Assembly (NCBI RefSeq): GCF_040412425.1
Contig: NC_089781.1
Coordinates: 56,783,468-56,847,467 of the forward strand
DNA from: Macrobrachium rosenbergii
Lineage: Eukaryota; Arthropoda; Malacostraca; Decapoda; Palaemonidae
Reading direction: 5' to 3'
Length of the DNA stretch: 64,000 nt
The first letter of the stretch is position 1. Every line of letters begins with the position of its first letter. The notes beneath the pieces are model-generated. The model ran no database searches. It was not told where the DNA came from and was given only the letters and a program-made list of their open reading frames with translations. Below are positions 43,466-54,819 of the stretch, piece after piece. A program made the translations under genes and the position numbers.

Positions 43466-43789
43466 AAGGATTTTGACAAAGGAAAAATCTATTTCTGAGG
43501 AGGCCCGTGTCGCAGGTGAGAATTCCATACTAACACGAATTTCTAGGTATAAAAATTGCTAAAAATATACCAGAGAAAAAGAACTTTCAGGAATGCTGGA
43601 GTTACTACTTTAAGATGAGCATCTTCTATGAACATCGGTATAACCGAGGGTGATGAAGAATCCCACAAACAGAGCCGCCGATAGACATACATGTCAAACC
43701 CGGGAAAGGCGGGAGCGTACCAGCTCCCAGCTCTGCCTATAGCCCAATGACTCCAGCGCCATCTGAACTCATTCCAGACTAGCACCACC
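43466..43789 (-). repeat. DIRS B terminal inverted repeat, 3' side
   Basis: Runs from GGATTTTGACAAAGGAAAAA through GAATTCCATACTAACACGAA and GGAATGCTGGAGTTACTACT to CCAGCGCCATCTGAACTCAT. It is mirrored at 59326-59638. Confidence 0.85.
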
Positions 43790-43830
43790 CCCAGGCTTGG
43801 CATGCAAGTAGGGTGTAAAGCCTCTCCTGG

Positions 43831-43918
43831 GGTCACCGGGTGACTAGGGCCTCCCTCAGAAATAGATTTTCCTTTGTCAAATCCTTTTCTGAGCTCGGCG
43901 CGATCACCCGGTGAAATA
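43831..43918 (-). other. DIRS B internal complementary region (ICR)
   Basis: CTAGGGCCTCCCTCAGAAAT, AGATTTTCCTTTGTCAAATC (complement of the left tip) runs straight into CTTTTCTGAGCTCGGCGCGA, TCACCCGGTGAAAT (complement of B's right tip, whose reverse complement reads TTCTGAGCTCGGCCCCGCGT-CACCCGGTGAAAT). Element A has GGAGTCAGCCCCGTGTCAGC at this place, which matches A's own right end instead. Confidence 0.88.
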
Positions 43919-44559
43919 GTGACAGAATCATGCCAAGACTGCAAAGCTACAAAGAAAACAAAAGTGATTAGAACAAAAACACACGGCTATGAAAAATAGA
44001 TTTAATTATATGATATCTCATCAAGGGAAAATAGATTTAATAACAGTGATGCGGGTGGAGCAACACACCCAACAATGTACAGACACCATGAAGAATATGT
44101 AATAGTCTAAGAGCAATACGTGGCAGAAACCACAATACAATTAGGGGTGAAATGAAAGACACCCACAACATAATGGTATAAACAGGTAAACTATTATAAA
44201 TCTAAGAACAATGAGATGCTGTATACAAAATCAGAAATTGAGGTACATGAAACAAAATAAAAACCCTCCCAGCACTTCTATCTTAATCCTAAATTCACAG
44301 CATATCAAAATCCAATCACAAGACAGGCAATAACCAGGAGTAAATCTAGCATCGATTATGAGAGCAAGGCAGTGAGGCATGATTGATCAGAAAGGCAGGC
44401 AGAGAGAAATAAATGAGGCAGGCGGGCGGGAAGGAAAAAGTTAAGGACAATTAAGGTGGGGAATGGCCTCCCCGGCCACTGTAGAAAATTTCAGGGCTTG
44501 AGTGATTTTTAAATGAGTGGGCGTTTAAACACTAAATTGATTTCCATCCCGTATACTTG

Positions 44560-45400
44560 GTAGGGTGGCAAAATCCATATTATGGAAATAATTGGTAGAG
44601 TAGCTACATGGGATATCATGAACCTTTGGGACTGAATCCGGGTTAGCTTGTTTAATAAAATACAGGGTGCTGTCTTATAGCGTTCAGAAAGAGAGTTCCA
44701 CCTTTTCCCTGATAAAAAGAAGACCCGACTTACACTGTGGAGTTCTTTGTAGATAAGACTTTAAGGTATATACTGGACATAAGGATTGGTCCTGAGGAAG
44801 AGGCACCCTCTTCCAGGGGGACCACCTGTACTGAGGGTCTTCATTTTTAGCTAGGAACTTATGATCAGGGGAAAGGAGGACTTCTCCGGATGGGAGGAAA
44901 TCAACATGATCATCACCTCTAGCGAGAGCCGATAGCTCTGAAATTCTGGCACCTGAAGCCAAGCTAATCAGAAACAAAGTTTTCCTTAGATCCAGATAAA
45001 GCATTGTGAGTTATCAGTATCAGCGGCTAATTTCAGAACATCGTTGAGGAACCAGGTAACAGAATGTGGGCGTGTTACCGGCCTCAAACGGCGCATGCTC
45101 TAGGGATGGGGGAAAAGTATGAATCTGTGGAGTCGATTTTTTGAAACCATGCAAAATACCTTCTTTAAAGGCTGATTTAGCTGTAGTAATAGTGGCCGGG
45201 GCAAGGCCTTTTTCAAACAATGATCTAAAGAAAGTAACCGCTAGGTTAGTAGTCATAGTTTGAGCTTCAGATGCCTTCAAAAAGGATGCTAATTTTTTGA
45301 CTGCTGAATCATACTGTCTGAGAGTAGAATCTCTCTTATCAGATTCTAGAAACAGAGTGTTGTGAGGTCAATATTTATGTTTGCAGCAAACTTTATAAAG
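44560..45400 (-). pseudogene. DIRS B tyrosine recombinase
   Basis: The stretch 45280-45020 gives LAVTFFRSLFEKGLAPATIT and TAKSAFKEGILHGFK, the N-terminal helical domain. The stretch 45004-44684 gives LISLASGARISELSAL with the first catalytic Arg at 44945-44947, then LSPDHKFLAKNEDPQ and CPVYTLKSYLQRTP. Further down, VPKVHDI (about 44615-44635) is followed by a small deletion that destroys the catalytic Arg of H-x-x-R. The N-terminal two-thirds are better preserved than in A. Inactive. Confidence 0.82.
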
Positions 45401-47180
45401 TCCATAAAACCAAGGCATTCTGAATTGTTAAGGAAGCTGACACAGTCTTGGTTTGTACTGTGGTCAGTCTGGGTTTGGGTATCTGATGACACCGCAACTT
45501 GAGCTCCTGGAGCAGAAGACAGTTGCTCTTGGCCAATAGGGAGCTACCAGAGCTAGTTGGTCCTTCAATGACCTGAGTTTGTGCAGTACTTTCAACAACA
45601 TGTTTATTGGGGGAAACAAGTAGATCCTCTCCCAATTGTTCCAGTCTATGGTCATCGCATCCGTGGCAAAGGCCTGGGGGTCCAGGTTGGGAGCCACATA
45701 ACAGGAAAGCTTGTGATTGCTCTCCGTGGCGAACAGCTCCCGCCAGGTCCGGAACCCAGCCAAATCCAATTGAGCGATTCCCGTCCAGAGACCCTCCGTC
45801 TCCAGCGAACAGTCTGAGACAGAGAGTCCGCCACCACGTTCCGCACCCACAACTAGGTGGGTGGCTGACAGATGCCAGCGGTGCTTGTTCGCCAGGAAGA
45901 TAGCTACCATCACCTGGTTCACGTGACCTGATTTGGGCCGCCCCTGTTGATGCAATGAACTACCACGGGCGCTGTCCAACACCAGCCTGATGTGAATCTG
46001 GCGTGGCGAGTTTCTTGAGAGTTAGAAACACTGCCATAACTTCCAAGAGTGTTTATATGAAGCTGTTGAAACATTGTAGACCATGTCCCTTGAACTTTTT
46101 GGTTTTGGTGAGTACCCTCCCCAGCCGCTTAATAGGCGTCTGTGCTGGATTACCAAGGCCGGAGGGGGAAATTTGAGTGGGACTGACTTTGACAGGCCAC
46201 TGGCTGTGGACCATGGTTGAAGCCTTGTCTTCAAGATTCGCGGGATTGAAGAGACTCTGTCTCTGAGCCTGACATTGGCTCGTCTCCACCACACTCTGTT
46301 TATATCTTTTAACTTCGCTTTTAAGAGCAGGTCCGTCACTGAGGCAGAGCTGAGGGCCAGAATTCTCTTGAGACCGGCGGGATGCTGCTGTCATGCAAGA
46401 ATTTTCTGGTAGCGGCGGCTATTTCCTTCGCTTGGACAGCGGGAGGATAGCCTGTCACGAGAACAGATCCCACTGGAGACCCAGCCACTGAAACCGGGAC
46501 TCGGAGTCCAGACCTCCTGTTCAGCAGCCTACGACTCAGGAACTTGATCACTATGGCTGTAGCTTTCGGCTTCCTCCTGTACTGTTGGGCCCAGATTATC
46601 AATCGTCCAGGTAAGCACTAGTAAGAGATCCCAGGACCATAGTTTGTGAGCAGGCTAATAGCAGTTGTAAAATCCTGGGGGCTATATTGAGTCGAAGGCA
46701 TGACCCTGAAGGAGTAGGCTTGTTCCCGAGTCTGAAACCAGGAAGGGAGAGAAGCTCCGCACAACTTGCGGGACGTGATGGCAAGTGTCTGAAGATCGAT
46801 AGAGGTGGTGTGACTCCCGCAGCAGTAGAGTCATGCCAGGCCACGTAAGCATCTGGAAACTTGTCACATCTTTTATGCGATTTAGACACGACAGATCTAG
46901 AATCACTCTTTGCTGATCGGAATCTTTCTTTGGAACTGAACAACCTGCCTTGAAATTTGAGGTGCCTTACTTCCTTTATTGCTCTCTTGTTGAGAAGCTC
47001 CATCACAAAATCCTGTAGGGCTTTGGAGGGTTGGTAAAATCTGGTCAGAGAGGGGATCCTTGATCAGCTCAGCAGACCATGGATGCAATACTGTGTGCCC
47101 AAGGACTGAAGGACCACTGGTCTCTGAACCAGTAAGAGCGACCACCTACTGACTGGTCAGTGGGAGAGTGGGTTTGTTTC
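45400..47180 (-). pseudogene. DIRS B reverse transcriptase and RNase H
   Basis: Fragments in the same order as A can be read. QFQRKIPISKE and MMELLNKRAIKEVRHLKFQG (about 47006-46900) belong to the fingers of the polymerase. IWLGSGPGGSCSPRR and HQQGRPKSGHVNQVMVAIFL (about 45930-45880) belong to the RNase H end region. Frames change every 50-100 codons, and the catalytic boxes cannot be read with confidence. The ORF-length pieces are shorter than those in element A. Confidence 0.65.
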
Positions 47181-47729
47181 ACTCTATTCCATGACTGATT
47201 TTTTTTTCCCGGGTGATCAGCTGCCTCTGTAAGAGGCTCGACCTCCCTGCCCCCTTGCGCTTCCTATTAAGGCCGTGAAAGACCCCACGTCCCTCATAGG
47301 TGGGATTATCGCCGGAGGAGACGTCTGATGGTGCAGCCGCAAGGGATTGGGCTGGTTGAACCAGCACGTGCTGTGAGGTTGAGGCCTTGGAGAGGTGGAG
47401 GTTGGCCCACCGCCGGGAACTGGGTTTCAACCTGAACCACTGTTTGGTGTTGAGGCCTCCTGTGCCCCTCCTGAAACATTCCCAGACTTACTCCCCAGGA
47501 GCTGCCAGATCGGGGTCTTCACGTTTGAAGGCGGAGATACCCCAACGGGAGGCGTAGGTTTTGGTTAGCCCTGGTAGCCTTGCTCAGGGCGCGGAGACCC
47601 GTCTGGGGAAGATTAACCCCAGATGGAACTCTTCGCAGGCTTGTTAGGCTCATGAATGGCCCATCCGCGAAGATAATTTGCGGCACTCCAGCTTTGCCAC
47701 CATGAAGTCATACAGGTCTGACTGAAACC

Positions 47730-48989
47730 CTACTAGCTAATTTAGCAGAACCTGAAACAGAGCTCCTCTGCACAGGAGGCAGCCGCTTCTGTCAAGCACA
47801 AGGAGTTCAGGACGGCTTAGCCTACCGTGCCTCAAACTCGCCTTCAGGGAAAGCTTCCGGGAGTTTAGGAAGCTCTTCGCTGAATTGGGAGGACGCGCAG
47901 AAAGCGTCCAATTTACCCACCGTAAATGTGGACGGGGCGTCCTTCCAGAACTCCTCACCTCCCGGGAATACCAGGGATGTGGAGTCCGTCTCCCTCAGCT
48001 GAGGCAAGGGTTTGCCATCGAAGCAAGCCTGAGCCGTTGCCAAAGCAACTTTGTTCAGGCAGGGAGTGGGCAACTTATCACCCAGAGAAAACATGGTGTA
48101 GTTGCCCTTGAAGGGAGTCAATTTTGTGTTCTCTGCCTGCCACTCCGTAGAGTCGCAGCAAACAAACTGAGCATGGTCTAAAGGAAGATCATCCTTAGGG
48201 ACCTTGTCTGGCGTGTATCAGGCTTCCTCCGTCAGCCCTAACGAAGCCTGGGTAGGGGCCCAGAGATCAGAGGAAGAACTCCAATTCTCCAGGCATACCG
48301 TGCCCAGACCCTCGATGGTCAAGTGTCTTCGTGACGAATTACGAAGAGCAAAAGCAGCCACAGGTTACCTACATCGAAAGGAGAGTCAGCGGTATCAGGG
48401 ATCGTCACTGCGGCCCAGCCGCGGCTCCGCCCGGGCGAGCCATATCCGCCAGCAGAAGTCTCCTGACTGTGAAGTCTTTCAGTAATTTTGAAACTTCGCC
48501 TCCACCTCGAAGAGATACGTTCAGCAACATCCTGCAAGCGCCTCAGGGTCAAAGGCAGGCTGGCGGAGGCTGTTTCGGCGCCCCCTCTTACTCGCTCCTT
48601 TGCGAGGTGCTCGGTTTGCTCGGAGGCCACAGGTTCATAACCTTGGCCTTCGGCGGGAAGGAGATGCCTTACGGGAAGACGAGGATTTATAGCCCTTCGC
48701 CTTCCACGACGTCTTCAATTTCAACTTGGGGACAGCAGATGGAGCCCTGTCCCCCAAGATGGAAGACTTGGAGAATCCTGCAAAGGAAGAAACAGAGGAA
48801 GATGGGGAGTCAAAAAGGGGGCCCGCCCGCTGCCTCCCCTTACCTGCGCTACCTACCCTTGGTCGGCTCGTATTCGCCGGCTCCAGGTCCAAGTCCACAA
48901 AGCGGCGCGTCTTCAGAAACCTCCTCGTACAGGTCCTCTTGAGGTGGCTGGGTCGCGGCCCGGATCTGCTCAATGATGGGTGCGGCCAC
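47730..48989 (-). pseudogene. DIRS B gag-like ORF1, 3' part
   Basis: It matches the element A gag-like protein: MTPFKGNYTMFSLGDKLPTP, CLNKVALATAQACFDGKPLP and a Glu/Ser-rich end (48121-47737). Toward the 5' side, PIIEQIRAATQPPQEDLYEE (about 48983-48924) and a GLGPGAGEYEP block follow. The reading stops at 48989, where the Gypsy LTR begins; the 5' remainder lies at 56923-57060. Frameshifts occur near 48190 and 48320. Confidence 0.65.
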
Positions 48990-49055
48990 TATAGAGGGAT
49001 GAAGAAATTTGTTTTTATTTAGCATTTCCCAACGTTTTGTGAGAGAGAGAGAGAG

Positions 49056-49106
<51 letters not shown>

Positions 49107-49450
49107 TGGTATGCGTTGTAGTGGTTAGGTTGTTGGAGTTGGTTTTATGGCTGTCTCTCTGTCTGTCTGTCGGTCTGTCGGGAGTTTTTCGTTTTTTGGG
49201 GAGGTCTTGGGCAGTTGAGGTCCAACCTTGAAAGTGAACGGGGAGTTTGTCTGGCTTTTGTTTTTGGATACTGGTACCGATATTGATGGTGCATGTGTCT
49301 CTTTTTTTTTCGTTCGTTGTTGGTGGAGGGTTTGTTTGAAATTTTGTTTTTGTGGTTTCTGTGTGCTGTGATTGGCGACCGTGGACCTTTACCCATCTCC
49401 AGCAACCGAAGATCAGAATTAGTGTTGTTTGTTCGTGGGTTAAAATTCAC
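48990..49450 (+). repeat. G2 5' LTR
   Basis: Begins TATAGAGGGATGAAGAAATT and ends near GGTTAAAATTCAC. It aligns with 56523-56922 through ATTTAGCATTTCCCAACGTT, GGGCAGTTGAGGTC, GGTACCGATATTGATGGTGC and GTGGACCTTTACCCATCTCC. A (GA)n tract is much longer here (49041-49107) than in the 3' LTR. Confidence 0.88.
49041..49107 (+). repeat. (GA)n microsatellite in the G2 5' LTR
   Basis: Runs of GA broken by AAAAA and AAG. The 3' LTR has only about 25 bases at this place (56575-56600). Confidence 0.95.
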
Positions 49451-50099
49451 GCCACATGTGTTGGCGTAGCGTGGGGCAGCTGGTATTGCAGCTGCAGAGA
49501 GGTGAGATGGTGGCTGGTAGTGTGACTGAAGAAGGATGGAAGAGGAACTGGTAAGGTTGAGAGAGGAGAATACATTGGTTGAGGGAGGTGAGAATGAGAG
49601 AGAGAGTCAGTTGGAGGAGGTGGAGGAATGCTAGGAAGTGCAAAGGAGAAATGAAAGGGAGATGAAGGAAGTCCAGAGAGAGAGAGAATGGAAGAGAGGA
49701 TGGATAAAAAAGTTGGAGGAATGATGAAAAGTGTGGAAGAAATGGTGAAAGGTATGTTCAAAGGTGTTTTTTGGAGAAGGGAGCTGTTGGAGGCAGGTTC
49801 TCTGGAGCAGTGTGAAGGAGCAAGAGAGAAAGAAAAGGAGGAAGAAGTGGATGGAGCGTGAGTGATGAAAGTGATATGGGAATAGGAAGTAGAAAGCGAG
49901 GGAATGAGGCAGAGGAGAGGGAGTAAGGGAAAAGGGAATGAAAAGCAAGGGAAGGAACAGAGGGAAAGTAAGGATAAATCGGGGAAGAAAAAGGGGAAGA
50001 AGGGAAAGGGAAGGGAAACTGGTAGAAGGGTAAGAAGGAAGTGGGAAGGCAGGAAAGAAGGGAGAGGGTGAAGGCAGTAGTGATAGTGAGGTGGATGGG

Positions 50100-51300
50100 T
50101 GAGTGGATAAAGTGGATAAAAGAGGGGAAGAAAGAGTGTAATGAGTAAGATGAATGTAAGTGCAGAAGTGGACTCTTTGTATTCGGAAGAGGGTATGAAA
50201 GGACAGAAGCGAGAAAATGCTTGAAAGTGAAATTGAAAGTGAGAAAAGAAGTGAGAAAGGAAGCTATGTATGTGAAATTACCCGGTGTAGAAAGTATAAT
50301 GAGTATGGAAGTAGGGATGTGCATGATTTTTGGGGTATGAAAGGTTTTGTCAGGATAAGTATGGGAAAGTAAGAGTGTGGGCACGAGAATTAGGAAGTGT
50401 TGACTGGGTTTTGTGATATGTATAGGGTTATTATGAGTGTGGGGATGTTGAGTATGACAAGGTGCAAGCTAGACTAGTTGAGCAAGCGAGGCGTATGAAA
50501 GCGAGTCAGTTAAGTATAAGGAGGAAGAATAGATTTGATGGGGGCAAGAATGAAGCTGGAAGAAACTAACTTGTCACTATATGCTTGTAGGCTGGAGGCG
50601 TTGGCAAGGAAGAAGTTTGAAGATGATGGGATAGATATAGATGTAAGAGGAGTTAGTCACGAAGTTGTTAGGGACACAGTGCCAGATGGAGTTAGAGAGA
50701 TTTGTGAACTTGAGCGGAAGGGAGAGAAGAAAAGATGGACGAATGAAGGTTGACTTGGGGAGAAATCTTGGAAATTGTAGAATTATGAGTGACAGGGTTA
50801 TAAAGAGAGCAGAAGTGTAAGTGTAAGAGGCTGGGGTAGATGAGAAATTACCAGAGTTTGGAAGCTTTAGGGATGCAGTGTTGAGGGCCCAATGAGAATG
50901 GCGATAGTGTAATGAATGGGAGTGTAAGAGCAAATGTGAAGGTGCCAGTGAGGATGAATGATGGGTTTGTAAGGGAACAGGGTTGGAGCGGGTTAGGAAT
51001 AGTAGTGTACAAGGAAGGTCGGTGAGTGGAAGTCGGCGAAGTGTTTTAGATGTGGAAAGGAAGGACATACAAAAAGAATGAGTGTATAGGTGGGCTTTAG
51101 GAGAGTGTTTGGTGTGAGCAATCGGGACATTTAGTGAGGTGTACGAAAGATAGGGGGTTAAATGCTACCGGTGCGGACAGGTGGGTCATGTTGCTAATTG
51201 TTGTGGCAGGGTACCAGTGAATGTAATATGTGGTAACTGTGGTAAGAATGGGCATTATCGAGAATGTGTTCCAGAACGAGGCGAAGTGTGACGAATGTGG
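50100..51300 (+). pseudogene. G2 gag with two zinc knuckles
   Basis: An intact 72-codon stretch (50535-50753) has NLSLYACRLEALARKKFED, the capsid C-terminal block of Gypsy gag proteins. At 51163-51270 the frame reads CYRCGQVGHVANC and then CGNCGKNGHYREC, two perfect C-x2-C-x4-H-x4-C zinc knuckles. A third degenerate one, CFRCGKEGH, lies at 51042-51068. The N-terminal half is Lys/Glu-rich. The protein packages the element RNA. Frames change around 50760-51040. Confidence 0.8.
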
Positions 51301-51479
51301 AATGGAAGGAGCATGTATCAAGTGTGACGAAAGGGTGACTGTGACAGCAGTCGGGAAACTGAGTGTGAAGGAGTTCAAATGGGTGGATCCTCCAGGATGC
51401 AAGCTGTGCGTGTGATGCATGCGTGAGGGTTGTGCATATGAGGAGGTTGCTGGAAAGACTGACGAGTGCATGAGTGTGC

Positions 51480-51920
51480 AAGTGTGTTGTAAGGGAGTAG
51501 ATTGATTGCCTTAAGTAGATACGGGTGTAGTATGAATGTCATATTTAAGAATGGATGCTTGAAATTGAGAATCGTGTGAGATTAAAGGCTATCAGAAGTA
51601 GAGGGATTGGAAATTTAGGGGGTAGCAGTGGTCGGAAAGAGTGTGTGAGCGGTTAGAAATTGGGGTGTAGTGATGGATAGAGAAAGTGATTTTGTGTGAT
51701 TGAAATTACGAATGATAAATATGATATTTTTATTGGGATGTGAGTTTTGAAAAAATGCGGGATGGTGGTCCTTCCTAGTATGAATGTAATTGAATTACCA
51801 TTATGAAAGAAGGGGATGTGCTTGAGATTTGTATTTGGGAAGGATGGTAAGGTTGAGCAAAAATTGTGGAAGAGAGTGCCTGTAATTGCGGCAGAGGAGG
51901 GTAAAAGTGCCACATGATAT
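51480..51920 (+). pseudogene. G2 retropepsin
   Basis: Near 51505-51540 the plus strand reads RLIALSRYGCSMNVIFKNGC, where the usual active site is L-I-x-x-D-T/S-G-C-S-x-x-x-I; the catalytic Asp-Thr has become Arg-Tyr. Further on, YDIFIGM (about 51720) and VLPSMNVIELP (about 51770-51800) fit the end of the domain. It lies directly after the zinc knuckles, the normal position for Gypsy proteases. The substituted active site and stops make it inactive. Confidence 0.6.
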
Positions 51921-52489
51921 TGGAGAAGTTATGAGTGTGAAAATTGGCATGGCGGATAGCCTCAGGATAATAACAATGATAGATGTGAGTATGTGGTTGA
52001 GGGAATAAACATAAATAAATTAAGTCAGGGCAAATGTGTGTGTATATGATGGGGTTTTGAACATGGGAATCGAGGGTATATATAAATGCATTGCCGGTGT
52101 CGAGAGAGAAGAAGCGAGTCGAGAATATGTGAGAGTTGCGTGGGAATACGTCGTTGATGAATATGGATGATGAGAGTGCGTGGAAGATGCGACGAGTGAC
52201 AGGTGATTTGAAAGGTTAATGATTGGACGTATGAGGAGGTTGAAGGAAAGAGTAAAAAGGTAGATGAAAATGTAAGTGATAACGTAAAGAGAAGCGATTG
52301 AGGAGAATGTTGTGGATAGGCGGGGGCATTGAGTCGTGGAGGCGAGGATTTTGGGGATCAGCTTCCAATTTAAAACAGTTCTGGAAGGCGACACCCCCAT
52401 ATATCAGCGTCGACATTTTCTCCGATCTATCAATCGTGAGATAAGAGAGGAGCAGTGTGAAGGCGAGAGGGTGGGGTGATTGAAAGAAT

Positions 52490-53110
52490 CTGGCGCCTGG
52501 AATAGCCCCATTGTACTTACCCGATACGTAAGCCAGATGGAAGTTTCTGCGAGATGTGTGTGGATTATTGGAAGGTGAATGGAAGTAACTGTGAAAAGAG
52601 CGATTCCCGATGAATGTAGTGTCTGATTGTGTGTACAGGTCTAGATAAATGGAAGTGTTTACAAATTAGATGCCTCTGGAGGAGGAGGAGCAGGCATATT
52701 CTGACCTTTTCTGGTGGTTCCTGCCACTACCAGTTCGAATTGAGTTTAGGACTGGCTAATCGCCTACTGCCTTCAAAAGGGCAATGAATGTGGTTCTGGC
52801 TGGGTTTGATCTTAAGAAGGTAACTGTTTTTATAGATGACATTTTGATTATGAGTGAGACTGTAGAGAGAATATGGAACTGCTTGAGCAGTGTTAGAAGG
52901 TTGGAAGAAGTAGGAATAAAAAGTAAAACTTGAAAAGTGTGCTTGGTTGGCTGGGGAGGTGGAATTCCTAGGGCATATGGTGAGTGGAAGGTGTAAGGAA
53001 GAGTGACTAAGTTAGTGAATAAGGTAAAGAGGAATTTCCGTCCCGGACCGTGCGTGAGTTGAAAGGATTTTGGCTTTAATTGAGTTTGGAAGGAAGTTTA
53101 TAAAAGATTG
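52490..53110 (+). pseudogene. G2 reverse transcriptase
   Basis: In shifting frames the blocks are SPIVLT (about 52500), a decayed Y-R-x-L-N region, GLANRLLPSKGQ (for F-G-L-x-N-A-P-x-T-F-Q, about 52755-52795) and VTVFIDDILIMS with the catalytic Asp pair at 52835-52840. LEKCAWLAGEVEFLGHMVS (about 52930-52990) and RTVRELKGFLG-like follow in the connection region. This order and wording are standard for Gypsy polymerases. The catalytic Asp pair is intact in this copy, but several shifts separate the blocks. Confidence 0.85.
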
Positions 53111-53119
53111 TTCAGGGAT

Positions 53120-53640
53120 CGAAACCACTTACTGAATGGGCAGAGAAATTGTAAGATTGAAATGGGATGAAGCGAATGACGTTCGAGAGATTGAAGGAGG
53201 CTGCAAGAGGCGGGCGTTGGCTTTCCCGGACTATAGTGAGAATGCGAACTAGAACTGTATACGGATGCAAGTAAATATAGTATGGGAGGATGCCCGGTAC
53301 AAATGCAGAAAGGCGAATGGGGGAGAACAATTGAGAGTAATTAGGTAAATGTGAGCAAGAGCGTTTGGAAAGCGGGGGGATTGAAATATTCGGTGATTGA
53401 AAAGGAATTGGCTGCAATAAGGTTTTGTGTGAAAGCGTTGAAAGTATTTTTGTAGGGTAGATTTTTGTGATACAGACGGACCCTTCGACCGCTAGTGTTA
53501 TATATGGTTAAAGGAGAGTGTGAATGCTAGAGTGCGAGAGCGATAGAGGATTTGAATGAGTTTAGTTTAAGGTAAGAGTATGTACAAGGTAGACAGAATA
53601 TTGTTGCAGATGCTATGTCGGCGTATGTGGACTGAGCAGA
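53120..53640 (+). pseudogene. G2 RNase H
   Basis: Blocks in order are ALAFPDYSENAN, ELYTDASKYSMGGC (first catalytic Asp, about 53247-53290), LKYSVIEKELAAIRFCVKAL (catalytic Glu, 53380-53440) and a degraded F-x-x-Y-T-D-H-R-P-L block (about 53460-53490). DLNEFSLR and NIVADAMSAYVD (53545-53635) follow, as at the end of Gypsy RNase H. The domain order after the polymerase is normal. Frame changes occur near 53290, 53350 and 53455. Confidence 0.8.
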
Positions 53641-53699
53641 TATTAGTGTTAGGAGGCATTTAGGACCCGGACCAGAAGTACCTGTAGGATTTGTGGTAA

Positions 53700-54560
53700 G
53701 CAACAGTATGTAAGGGGAGAATCGAGTGTGGAGTGTCTGTTTGGGGTTGGGTAGTTTGAAAATAAATGGGTTGATTGACGGAGTACCTGCGAGCATGAAC
53801 GAGTTGCGTGAAAAGGTGATAGATGAGATACGGAAGGAGGAGTGCGTGAGGAAGGAAGAATTAGATGAGGAGGAAAAGTTAGTGGTATTTGTTGGTAGTG
53901 GCTGAAATGTTGAAGTACAGTCTGATTGTTCTTTGGATGGAATAGGCGGTGGGAGATATAAAGAGAATTGAATGAAAATTAATTTTGAATGTGATTTTAA
54001 ATGTTCACTGTGGAAAGGATACTTAGTAGCTGGCTGGTTAAGAAAGGTGATTGTGGGAAAATGAGGGAATAAGGGGGTAGGGTTGAGGATATCGTTGAAA
54101 GAAGATGAATGCGATGAGGATGGTTGTGAGGAAGCTAAGCAGGTGGAATGTAGCCGTGAGAGGCGTGTATGCATGAAGCGAAAGGTAAATTAATGCGAAT
54201 AGTGGTGGATCCAGAATTAAATATTGTAGTTTGGTGAGCAGGGAGCACAAGTGTCATTGTTGAGTAGTACAGTAGTTAGTGAATTGGAAAGGTGCGATTG
54301 GGATATAAAGAAAATCAACGAGTGTAAGGATACATGGTTTGGGACAAGGGAGTGTTGAAGTATGGGAGGAGAGTACAATTAAAAATTCAGTTAGGGGGAT
54401 TGAAATAATACATAATTTTGTAGTCATGGATGAGAATGATATGCCAACATGTTTTTTATTAGAATTGATTTATGAGAAATGCATGATATAAGTGTGGATG
54501 TCGGGAGGGAATTTTAGGAAAGGCGGCAGGGAAATAGAAGGTTAAAGGAGGATGTGAAAT
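53700..54560 (+). pseudogene. G2 extra region with a second retropepsin-like segment
   Basis: Between RNase H and integrase, the plus strand first gives SMNELREKVIDEIRKEECV (about 53795-53850), then, at 54185-54280, MRIVVDPEL and GAQVSLLSSTVVSELE. At 54410-54475, IHNFVVMDENDMPTCFLLEL follows. A G-A-x-x-S-L-L-S block followed by F-V-V-M-x-x-x-x-x-P-x-x-x-L-L-G-x-D-F resembles the start and end of a retropepsin fold, but the expected D-S/T-G is not visible in frame. The real protease lies at 51.5 kb, so this would be a duplicate or another domain. Low confidence in function. Confidence 0.4.
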
Positions 54561-54819
54561 AAAACTAGTTTTGTAGGTATAGTAGATATTGCAAGGAGTG
54601 AAAATGATTTGTTGAGTGAAAGAGGAAATTAAAGCAGATGCAAAATCAATGCATGAAAATAAATATGTTAAGAGAGTGTGTGTTAGGATTCTTGTAGAGT
54701 TGGAAGTTGGCCGTCTGAGTTAGAAGTGTATAGCAGTGCTAAGAGATTTGTTGTATGTAAGGTATAAGTTTATTTTGCATCCAGGAAGGGATATGGGATG
54801 GGGAGAATGTATGTGCCAG

